Part shown: positions 13,001-25,700 of the stretch, piece after piece
Layout of the letters: the number at the start of each line of letters is the position of its first letter
Position numbering within the stretch: the stretch's first letter is position 1
Source: Odiellus spinosus
Lineage: Eukaryota; Arthropoda; Arachnida; Opiliones; Phalangiidae
Length of the DNA: 64,000 nt
Direction of reading: 5' to 3'
NCBI GenBank assembly: GCA_963920705.1
Contig: OY987226.1
Span: 8,744,501-8,808,500, forward strand
Notes under the pieces: generated by a model
The model's database searches: none
What the model saw: only the letters and a program-made list of their open reading frames with translations
What the model was told of the DNA's origin: nothing
Translations under genes and position numbers: made by a program

Positions 13001-16000
13001 TTGGCTATATTGTTTCACGACCAACTCTGGAATTTTTCGAAAGAGTGACGCTTTCGATTTCACTAATTACATCGCTAGAGTATCTCTAATCAGAATCTGC
13101 CGGTACATTTACCTGGACCTTTGCTGATAGTATTAAGCTACGGGGCGTTGTTTATTTTTATGGAATATAATTATAGACTTTTGTTAATATAGATTGCTCT
13201 ATTAACGTAAAAATAATACGATTTCAAAGTTCATAATACAAACAAAATTATAATATAGTAGAAGTATAAACGGGATTTAAAATCCAGGTTATATTAACAG
13301 ACTCCTTAAATGGGCTATCGATTTTTATAGCCCCTTTAAAGTCGCCTTCTCTTCTAGCTTAGCAGACGACGTTGACCATAAAACATTGTACAGTCAAAGC
13401 AAAGAGAAGAGCATTTAAAAGGGGCCTTTAAGTAACTCTTCTTGGAATAAATTCGAATCCTTCAGATGAAATGAAGTTCCCAAGCTTTACACTCATTAAT
13501 TCATTAGCGCCAAATGGATCAGGGGAAAGAGTAATTTTTAGTTTTTGATGTAACGCTGTAAAAAAATAGGATGAAATTGGTTTTCAGAAAACTCATTTAA
13601 TACAGCATTACGAAACGCTACATTAAGTTTATCTGAAGGAGGGGATTTTTTTTAAGGGGGTAGATTTCTTTCAGGACTCCTAAGGGAGAGTGAAATATAA
13701 TTATCTTAAACTTTACAGTAAAAGAAGTCCTAAACAAATCTAGGTAACAAGCTCACGGAAAGTTTTTTGTTTCCTCAACACAGTCCGAAAGATTTCGCTC
13801 GAGACTTCGTTACCCTGACTTTCCATTGGTTGGATTTTCATGACAAAAAAAAACTAATTTATTGACTTTGACATGAATATGTTACTAAGGCAGTTCGAGC
13901 CATCTTTAACAAAGATACCCGATTTCATGATATAATTCAGGGGCTTAATTGCCCTGTATTGAAATTCCGTGACATTTCCAAATTTTTTTCCTGACCTGCG
14001 GTAACCCTGTAAGAACCAAATCAGCCAATCGGAAAAGCTTTTTGGCAAAATAAATTTAGCGAGAAACTGAATAATCTGAGGATAGATTTCTACCAAGCCA
14101 AGGCTTACGATTTCGCGTTAGATTTTATTGCTTTAATAATTTAAAGCCTTTCAGAAACTAGCTAGAATTCCTTTACAGAGTTCGAGGTTATCTTCTGACA
14201 CGTTTATCCGTGAAATTGAATTGAAATATTAGTATTTAACCAACAACTGTACGACTATTGTAATGATCATGGAACCTTGATTGCAGGATCCAATTTTAAA
14301 AAACCCAATAAAATTTAAAATAATTTCACGGTTAGTCAGATTTAAAATAATTTGACGCGAGGTCAGAGGTGGGACTAGCCATCCACTGTATTACACCCTA
14401 CGAAGCAGTTCCACTATTGCGATAAGTACGGTTAGATTAGTAACACAATTATATATTCATGTGGAATGAATTAATTCATGCATAACCCAAATAGAAGAGC
14501 TAAGTCATTATATTTTCTTTGCATTAATAACTAAATCTAAGACAGGATTACTTAAGCAGACGACATTTAACTAAGACGCTTGAGCTTAAAAGTTTCTTTA
14601 AAATTAGGCTGAAAGTTCATCGAACTGAATCACATTTTGTCAAAAAATGTACGTGTCTAATTAAATTGAAATGTTTTAATTGTCGAGCAAAAAGATCTTA
14701 AATTTTACCTAAAAATTTATGCTAAGATTAGTTCCAAATTATTGTCTAACTTCTTTCAATTCCTCATTCCAGAGACCAAATTTTGATTAAATGTGGAATA
14801 AATTCATTCCACACTCCCTTTGTTTTTTTTTTTTGTTTTTTTTTTTTTTTTTTTTGTTTTTTTCAACTTCTAAGCGCTTGTCTAGACATAAAAGTTCAAA
14901 ATTTGTCTAATCCCCAGGAACTGCATTTCCTGTAAAATTAATCTAAAGAGCAGTCACTCATGGCGGAATATCCGTTCAAAACTAAACTACAAATTGAATA
15001 TTAGAAACAGAATCCATGAGATTCTATCTATTAGTAGAAGGAATAAGGCAAAAGTATTATATTTTTCCACGTATTTTGAGGCTCATCTCAAACTAATTAG
15101 GCTCAAGCAAAGAGGAAAAGGCTTCCAATTTTTTGGAGAAATGAGTTTGTATATTAAAAGTTTGGAGGGATCTATGAGAAAGCTTGATCGTGCAAAAATT
15201 TTTACATCCTGGTAAAAGTTTAGTCAAAATACAAATATGCCGCATCGCAACGAAGCGTTAACCACTTTCGTAAAATCTGTACACCGGTTAAGCTATTATG
15301 TAACTGACTACAGAGTCATTAACGATGCTAAATACATACCAAGTCACATAATCACTTTAATAAGGTCAAAGCTACGTACAGACTTGTACACCGCTTACGT
15401 TGAGTGACCAACACCATGCATCGTAATCTGTTATTCTGATATCTCTGGCACTGTTTAAACTTTATACCAAATTGCAGTTAGATGTTTTTGTAACCAGTTA
15501 TACTCAGGAATTCAGATCAGAATCCAACTATATTAGAACATGAATGCTAAAAGCCAAGTAGCGCTGTAGAACTGTACACATTCTTGTTACAACTGTTTGA
15601 CTACCTTCTTAAAAAATAATATATAAATATTGGTATTGTTAAAGATGCTCAATTCATGCTTTTTCAACTTAGTTAAAATTAGACATAATTAAGACTGCCA
15701 AATCATAATCATGGCTAATCCCCCTCGTGGTCTTCACTTACTCTGATAAACTGATCTCGACGATCTCGAAGAAACTTTCTCCCTCGTAAAATACTGAGCT
15801 AATTATTTAGTTTTAACGTTCATATCTTTAACTAACTGTTTCTCTAAACACAATACTGCATCATTTCAATGATTAATATAAATTAAAACTTGGTTAACAC
15901 CGTCGTATTCTAATAGAGTTTAACTTGACTTAACCCTTAATCATAAGCAGCCGACAATCTTACGGGCTTTCTAAGAGGAGTCAAATGGCGCCATCCCGTG

Positions 16001-19000
16001 TTAAGAGGGATGCGTCAAATTGTATAGAATTCTTCACGTGAACGGGTAATTTTTCTCAAGGGCTGAAAAGAGAGCATATCATACCAGAGTCAATCTGTGT
16101 GTGAGGGGTGGGGAAGGGGAGAAAGTAATATTGGTCTGGAGTTACCCACTCTCGGGAAGTTTAAACCGAATACTATACAAGCGTTAACTCTACTACTTTA
16201 GGCGTTTAATATAACTGAATAAGGGTGCAAAACCGCTTTTTGAGGATTGGGCGGACCAGGCCAATCGCTTAATAATTTGGTAAAGACAAAGAAATTAGGT
16301 TGTTTGATGTCGCTTTAAAAAGAATACTTGAAATAAAATTCAAGAATTGATGAGTGGTATATAAACTTACATATTTCCGCCCAATAGTTTGGAGTTCAAA
16401 GTGACAACCGCGGAGCCGCACCAAACAATGATAAACACTTCAGTGAACTGGGGTCCGCCAGAATTGACATTGTCAGCCGCTTCAGACGATCCTTGCAAAA
16501 TCCTGAAAAAACATTTCATAATGGACAAAATAAAAATAAAATAAAACTCTAGAGAAAGGAAACAAATATATTTCGCCTCTTTCAACCACTCGAGGACATT
16601 TCGAAACTGTACATGACTACAAAAACACAGTATCTTCGATGTGCACAATATCATATTAGGTTCAAGGTGACAAGGTAGACATACGTTTTCGTCTAAATTC
16701 ACCTTAGCCAGTTTGCCAGAACAAGCAAAGCTACGCTATACATTTGTAAATCATCCCTATCATAAAAGAGCTTTATGAAACCCTAAGTAAATTGTTGCCA
16801 GGAAACATTCTACATAATAATCTTCAAAATGAATGGCGCGATTTGAATATGTAAATTTAAAGACCTTAAATTTTTGAGATGCTCCTAAAATATACAAACT
16901 TAACTAAAGCCTAAAGCTAATTGGCTTCCAGGATGTCAATTATAAAATTTGGGAATTAAAACCACTTAAGAACAAATTTTTCTCATAATATAAAAAAAAA
17001 TATATCAATATTGCCCAAACGAAATCACACTTTAAAACGCTTTTGCGGCCTTTCTAGAAAGTATGAAACGCTTTATTTGTTGTAGATTTCGCTCCGTAGC
17101 GCGCGAATTTACGAAATGGAAAAGTTCGTCAAATTTCGTCGTCTTACCAGCGTGTGAAAATATACCCAAGTTGTTCTCTGACTCGATACAAAGTTGTAAT
17201 TTGAGAGCACACTACGCTTTAACATCGTTTAAACACGGGAAAAAAGGACCGAAACATCTATAGCTAATCAAACAGCATTTAAAAACAGTGCTTTTGGGTT
17301 CTGTTGACTAGAGTGAAATATTTTTAGATATTGATTAGCTGCAGATTTTCTGACTTTGAATACACAGAGTTAGGCTTAGTGGGCTCAAAGAGCAACATTG
17401 ATAACCTAAAAGAGCATTATGGGTAATTAACTGCGAATTAATGATAATCGTTTGATGAATTTCAATAGTTTTATCTGCTGTGTGGCTATTTTAACTCTCT
17501 TAATCTATTAAAAATAAAATGGTACTCGTCTGCATTACACAACGAATAAATTCTTGAAAACTGTCGAGTTCTTACACGCGTTCAAGTTACCATATTTTTG
17601 CTTTAAAGATAAACGTTTTTCCGTAGGTGTGGATTCGGTCTGACTTTTGTTTCTTAAAAAACATGTTTTTGTCTTTCTCCTCCGTTTTCTTTTTGTTTTT
17701 GGAATGGAACAAAACGTGACTAAGATGTCTGAATATTTCTACTTACATTGCGAGGAAAACGCACAACATCAAAGGTCCCCATAGATCCCCTGCCACAAAG
17801 AAATAAAAAAAGAAAACAAGGGTGAATACATATAGGAATTTCATTTCAGGCTGTTATTTCAGCATTTACGAAACTATAGTTTGGCCCTCCGCAATATACA
17901 TCTATAAAATATATATTTATGTGTAGAAAATATGAGTTTTGCTTTGCATGTGCTAAAATAGAAAGCATATTTCTTGTAAAAAAACAAACGATGGGATGTT
18001 GACTTAATAATATTAAAGGCAGAATATTGATTTCATCCCAACCTAAAAACTACAAATTTTTGTTGGCAAGTAGAAAGCCACACCTCTCTCGTCTATCAAT
18101 ACTTTAGAAAAATATTATTGGCTCTCGTGAATTTACGTTTTGATGACGTTTATCACGAGACCAAAAATATCGATACCGTTTCCCGTGAGCCTCGCGAGGC
18201 CGCTGGCCCCGAGAATCCCGAGATCACAATTATGTAGGCCGAGGGTAAAATTGACGAGCTGCTAAGACCCCTCTAATTGAAAGAGGGTTATTTGAACTAT
18301 GACGCGCATTTACAAAAGACGGTTGATCATTCCGTCTATATTTATATATGAATTCCTGATATTACAAAGAATGGTTATAATATTTTGTAAAAAATATGTT
18401 TTGGCATTTACGCACTGATCAAAGTAAAGTCCATTTGTTTTAGGCTTAAAACCAAATAAAATAGGTCAATCCCTGTATAAGTGTTCCATCCGTCTTAAAA
18501 TGATGTTTGGAAGTGAAAACCTCTTATAGGGTAATACCAGGAACTTCCTGAATCCTTTAAAAGGGTTTTGATACCGCACAGACTCGCGTTACGGCTAGAA
18601 AGCCTAGAATACCTTTACAAGATTGACCTATTTTAGGTGCTTTTAGAGGTTTACTCTGTTGTGAACGATAATTCAATTGCAGTTACTAAAAGATAATTTT
18701 TGAAATTGTATTCATTCTTTGTAACATATCAAACAAATTTATTGTTCTGAAGGGGGAGACTGCACGCTTCAGAGATGAAGACGACAATTCTGTAAATCTT
18801 TAACATTAGAAAAGCAGCATTTCATCGTTGTTATAATCATAATAATATATTTTGAAAATTATTGTTGTTTATATAAAGAATTTTTGATGAACAATTTTTA
18901 TGTTGTAACAATACTACGCACGCCCATATTCCAATATGACGTTATGTATTCATTTTTCTTAATGTAATTCGGGATATAATTGATCCTAGCTTTCTAAACT

Positions 19001-22000
19001 AGCAAACTCATGATGGAATATATTTCAAACAAAGAGTGATTTTAGAAAATACGAGACTTGGATATTTTCTGGTTTTTTCCACAACAAGAACTTCGGGCAG
19101 AATTTTTCTTATATTTTATATACAATAAAATTTTTGCCAAATATCTCTTTCTTGGGGCCCAGAACTACAGACTGGATCTGGTTATTGTTTTAGATATGCA
19201 TTTATCCTCTTATACGTTAGATTATGGTATATTATTTTTGGAATATTATTTGATTGGGAGATATTTTTTTTATATTTGAAAGGGTTATAAAACAGTAACC
19301 CAAAAAATAACTCCGAAATATTATATTTCTTCGAAATGCTTCAAAAAAATTTTCAATATTATATTTAATTCATATTTTTGGATCCATATTTTTTTAATCT
19401 CATAGTTTAATCTTAAGCCTATAATTTATAAATAATGGTAAAGAATAAGATTACGTATATTAAATTACTCAAAGAAAACTCTTAACGTTATTACACAGAG
19501 CTTTAGTGGCGTTAATTTTTTAAAAAATTAACTACAGTAGTGTAAATTAATTAAATTTGAAAGAGACAAACCTTGGTCTATATCAGGATTTTAAATTTCT
19601 ATTCGATAGCCTGGGAAATGTTTAGAATCTTTGGATAACACTTAATAGTATTTAAATAATAAAAATGTGTTTATTTTTACTATGATAAATGATTATGGAA
19701 AATGATTTTAATTTGTAATTGCGCTAATTATTTATTAATTTATGTAATAAATATTTAACTTTCAGTAATTGTCCGTAATAAAAATAAAAATTTTATTTTA
19801 AAAATTTGCCGCAATAAATTTAATTTGAATAATTAACAGTAATAAGCTTAAATTTGACTACTTTCCTGTAATAAAAATTAAATTTGAATAATTTAACGTA
19901 AAAAAAATTAGTTTTATCACAGTAAATTATTAAAATTTATGTTTTATTACGATAAATTATTAAAATTTATGTTTTATTAAGATAAATTATTAAAATTTGA
20001 GTAAAAATTAACTACGTTAAGTTACTATGGTTTAGAGAGGCCCTTACTTCAGTAGAATTATAAAATTTTATGAGTAATAATTAAAGCAAAACTTAAAATG
20101 CTTACAATCTTTGAGCAAAGCGGTCTTCTGCTTGGGGTAAAGAACGTGGAAAAACTTGGTCCCAACGGCTTTAAGATCACGCATCTAAAAATGATAAAAA
20201 ATAAATGGGAGAAAGAATGAATGAGATGATGTTCAGTTTACGAAAAGTCAACGCGAAGGGACAAGATATAAACCCGCCGAAGAAAAAGTCCGGCGCAAAA
20301 ATCCAAATGCTCCCTTTGCTGGCTTAAGATATTCATCTAGGCGTTAGAGTGTCTAGAACACTATAGGAGAGAGGTTTAAAGAAAAATTGCAGAAAATGTA
20401 CGATTTAAAGACCAAGTCTCGCGGAAAATCCAGCTAAACATGTAAAGATGTGATCAGCTTCTGATATTATTCTATTTTTTGAATATTACAAATTTTCCTT
20501 TAATTAATCTCTAAATTTATTATTTATCCTATAAATTGGGGACAGTTCCCTAGTCAACGTGTCTGTATTGGTCCATTCAAACTGGCGAATTCACGATACC
20601 AGACTTATCCATGAAAGGGCTATTTTCTCGGTAACCGAACTAGCGGCCGATTTCTCACGAGGGCGCTTCTGAAAGCTTGGTGCACCCGCAATGCTCGTTT
20701 TAATACGAGATAAGGAACAAAGAAATAATGGCTTATAATTTATAAAGGAAATAACGTAAAAGGCAAAAGGAGGGATAGACTCCAGAAAATAAACAGCTCG
20801 CCAGTTAGCCAAAGAGCCGCGACGCTTTCATAAAAATTATTTCCACACCCATATAGAAATAGGCGCATTATTAACGTTAGTTTTAACAAGGAGGATCAGA
20901 GAAGGAGAGGAAATGTGGGGCTGCGTTGAGTTAGAGAGAGAAGAGCCAACCTCCCACTCGGGTGGAAAGGGGGGATAGGAAATTCTCGAGGTAAACTGTT
21001 GTCACGTGGTCGCTAGCTAGCGCGTCTCATAAAGGATTCGTTTTACCCACGCGACAACATTTTACCACGAAACGTCTCTACCCCTGTTCTCCCAGAGTGG
21101 GAGTTTAGGCCGACGCAGTAGGAACCGCGCCGTCCCCACATTTCCTCTCCTTCTCTGATCCTCCTTGGTTTTAAGAATACCTTTATATACAACCAAGAAA
21201 CTAATTGGATTGGTGTTGCTGGGCAAAATTAGAATCTTAAGAAACTTGGAACGGTGTTCATCTAGTAAATGATTTTCCAAGGATATATAAACTTTTATTC
21301 AAGGGCAATTTGCAAACTGCATGTAGCTAAAATAGTGCTCGGAATTTTGTATAACTTATATTAGTTGAATAGATCTACCGAATTAAATATTAATATGCTA
21401 TCCGTTTACTTGAAAATTCTTCGAGATAAATTCAGCATTCATCTTCTTAAAGGGAGAATGCAACCTAACAAGTGATTTTTTATCGAGTCCTTATTGTTTA
21501 AATAGGTCAGTAAAACAATTTACAAACAAATATTAAACTAGAAATAAATTTAAAACATATCGTCAAAATAGGCTTAGCTGGATTCATGGAGATATCCTGA
21601 ACTCTCCGTATAAGGACTAGCGACTAATGACATTGATCATGGATATCCTATATTCCCCATGTAAGAGGCATCAATCAATGTCATTGGTCGCTACTCCTTA
21701 TATGGTGATCTCCGGTGATTAACATCCGGAAATTATGCCTAACAGGGATCCATCTGATGTTAACGAGGATCCGACCAACGAAAATGGTGCCCTCTTAAGC
21801 CTACTTTGAAATTTTCTACTGTCGGAATATGGAAACCGCGATCTTATTTGAAGGGTATAACACTGAAATTACGATACTTTTCAAAATAAATTAATAGCAT
21901 CGAAGTTAATAAAATTAACTATCGAAAACATAACACGTGTCACAACCACTTTAAAAACCCCTCGGAGTAAAAAGTTATCCTGGAGGAGTAGAGTCGGAAG

Positions 22001-22678
22001 CTCACCGAAGCTTGAATAGAGTTTATCGTAGAAGTTTGAACGCCAAAACGAGCCCGAATATACGTTAGAAAAGTTTTACAACTTACGTTTTTAGCACGAA
22101 CGAAGCTAAGTTTCCTTTTAAAGGTATAAGAAACCAACTCGTACGTAGAATACGAGAAGGAAACGAATATAGCTTTGTAAATGGTGAAAACTTCACCTGA
22201 TCTTTATTACGTAAAGAGAAGGGGTGTGGGCATGGAATATAAGGCTATAGAGGGGAGGGTTTTATAAGGGTATAGAGTTTATAAGAGTAGAAGCTTTCGC
22301 GAAGGCCTCGAGGGCAGCTTCCCCCCGTCATACAGGATTAAGGGAACAAATTCATCAAAATCGGTCGCCAAGCCCTAATTGAATTGTCGACGCGGAAATA
22401 AGATTTATAAACAGGACGAACCACCAAAACACGCCGCATCGCCCGCCAAGCGCGTTTTCCTCTCAAATTAACATTCCTTAAGCCTCGGGCTAGATGGCAG
22501 CACCATCCGATCCCCCCTCTCCATCCCCCAATTCAATCCTTCCTTCCGAGAACCCCCTACTCCAATTAAACTATATAGACAAAAAACCCTGTCAGAATTA
22601 TTTCCCATGGTACCAAATCCCGTATTTACCAAAAATACTCGGGGGTAATCAAGGCTTAAAAGTTTATATTACCTTTTC

Positions 22679-22709
<31 letters not shown>

Positions 22710-25700
22710 AAATTGGTTAGTAATCTAAACAAATATTTCATTTTTATTCTAAAGGGGTACTGAAATATTACAGAATTTTCAATCTAGCGACAAACAGGAT
22801 AAGAGTAGAAACTAACAAAGCCACGTGCGCGTCTGCCTAATATCTATTAACAGCAGCTAGCATGCGCACGAAGCTTTGTTAGTTACTACATAGCCATAGA
22901 TATAGTATAGTTATATTAGTGGCTTAAGTCAATTATAATTGGCTCTTAATTTGAAAGGTTTACTTACTTTAAAGTAAATCAACAAAGAGGTTCATTGCCC
23001 CTTTTAGAGTAGGTTAACATTCCGTCGTATATAAAAAAATACTCCTGGTGTTGGGGACTTGGGAGTTATTTTCCCACCTTATACGTAAGCGAACTATCAC
23101 TCTTAGTTTAATTAGAAAATAGATCTTTTTTTTTTTTTCCTTCTGTAATTTCACCCAGCCCTTTTTTACATTCTTTACTGCAAGTTGAGTGGGAAGGTTA
23201 ATTACTTTTCGATTACCAATTCTGAAAAGCCGGGACTCGAGAGGTTTTTTTTTATGATTGAATACAACATTCTTAAAGTGAGGCTGTCCCCATTTTTTTT
23301 TTTTTTTCGAATCCTTATTATATTTTTAGTTTTATCACACTATTAAAACGTTGAGGCGGTCTTAAAAAACGTCAAAATGATTTTGGACTTTCTGGATTAA
23401 GTACTTTCACGAAAAAGATCGCGCGAAAGTAACTTTATCGCGTGCCAGAATCAACTTTACAATAGCGAATATATTGATGACGTAGTGTTGTGGGGGACTT
23501 TTATTTTAAAATTTCGAAAATTCCAATTTACGTAAGCGCTATTCAATTTCCATTTGGATTTCATCAAAAATTAATGCCATCCTCACTTTAACGGGTATAC
23601 AATGCTTCACTAAGATTCTAACATTTGCCACCTCTTCTAATGGCTCAGATCATCCTATTTTGGTCCTAATTTATTAATTAAGGCGGTATCATAAGTTGGA
23701 TTATCGGCACACTTAGGGATTATGTTACTTGTAACAATAGAAGTAAAATGGGGAGAAATTATCGGGAACGTGGTATTACCATTTTCTCAGTAGAATTGAA
23801 ATCTATAAGATTCATTAGAATGTCTGAATGAGCTTTAATACATGTCGAGAGAGATAAATTATTCAATGGGGTCTCTGCACTCTGGTCTCCAGACTTTTAC
23901 GCTCATTAACGATTGCGGGCATCTTTCATTCTCTCATTAGCGAAAATAATTTATCAGCAATTTAATTAGGTTGGGTGGTAATTGGAAGATAAATGCGCGA
24001 TCATTCGAAGATGTATTGAATAAAAATTGTGGTCAATTTTAGAGCTATTAATTGATATATCGTATCCACACACCGATGGTTTCAAGGGTAATTAAAATGA
24101 AAGAGGAAAATCTAATATAATAACATTTAATCCATTACGAAATTAATTATTGAATAGGCAAGCAAATATCGCGTTTGAATGTGGACTTAAAGGGAAAATG
24201 AAAGTTCATCTTTTACTTGATATGAATAATTCAAAAATCCTTACATGGGGGAAAGATTTTTGAATTTTTAATATCTTAAAATCTAGATTGAATTTTAACT
24301 AGAAAACTTGGATTTATCAATGATATAGTTTATATTTTAACTGGTTAAAGTTTCATCAACATCGGTGATGGTGTCGTGGGGCAAATTTTGAAAATTGCTT
24401 GATTTCGCGTGGAATGACCAATTTGGGAGTCATGAAAAATCGGTGACAGCCTCGCATTAAATAAATATTGATAAGATATTTCTAAAATGACGCTTTGAAA
24501 TTAATAAACCACAAAGCGGAACGATACTACGTTCGTTAGAACATCGGGATGGAGGCGTAAAAGAGAGAGAAATTATGTCAAATTTCGGTATCATGGCGGA
24601 GGAGAAACGTTGACCCACTTTACTCCCGGAGAAGCCAGAACCTTAATGGCCCTAAATTTGCCTTTAACTCGGCCGTCTAGAGTTATATAAGGATCTAGGG
24701 TTGCTCTTAGCTGCCAAAACCAATTTGTTTCGCGAAGCCAAGTTTCCAGAGTCTCACGAAGACGCTTTGCCGCTATGATCCATATTTTGCCATCCGAGAC
24801 TCGTCTAACTCTGACTCGAGAGCTAGTAGATTTGAGAATACCACGCCATCTCTAGTTACACGGACGGATCAAAGTGCACCAGTGCGCAGTTCCATAAACA
24901 ATCCTCGCTTTTCAATAGATTTTTGGCAGCAAAAGGTCAATTAAGCGTGATGGCTCTATTTATTTGGGTTTAATATCGTTCGCGCCCGGCTATAATATTC
25001 AAAATTTATTTTTTATATACTGTATATTTTGAGCATTAAATAACCGTCGTCTATCTTTTCCTAAGCACCACTTAAATTAAATCTACAAAACTTCTGTACG
25101 GCCTCGATTATATATAGTCAGGTCTATTTCATCGTGAATTGTTAGTAGATTTACCAACCTATACTTTAATAGTCTTTGATCCATCATATTTTATAAAATC
25201 ATATAGAGATAACTATAATATTGCCTATAGCCATAAATCCTAATAATGATTTTAGTTTCGAATTTTGGATAGTAAAGAGTTATAACCAATTCCCTAAAAT
25301 CTTTACACTGATTACACGATTACGTAACTGATTACAAGTCCTTGGTTATGATAATGCAGTCAAATGTACAGGGGTGTACAGCCCCTCGATTGCAAAATTA
25401 ATTTATATTCCTGATAATTCTGCTTAAACCCCATCCTGACTTTTTAATAAGGCGCATCCCATTTATCGCTTTTGTAAGGGCACTTTTAGTAACAGATCAA
25501 TTTTGTACTACCTAGTATCCGAAATGAAACATACTAGAACGCTAAATCGAGTAAAGAATTCGTTGAAATTTATCATTTCCGAAATAATTTCGAATCAAAG
25601 AGGTATAAAATAAAATACTAAAATATGAAGTCATCTTGTTGGAAAGACCCAACAAAGTGAGGCTGTCATAGATTTTTTGAGTTCCATATATTATTGAAGA

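Larger units (their letters stand above)
12605..16370 (-). other. YIPF6 intron 4 (3.8 kb)
   Basis: Holds two inverted-repeat elements (12856-13165 and 13306-13433) and a long T-rich tract at 14822-14863. Nothing else recognised. Confidence 0.9.
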
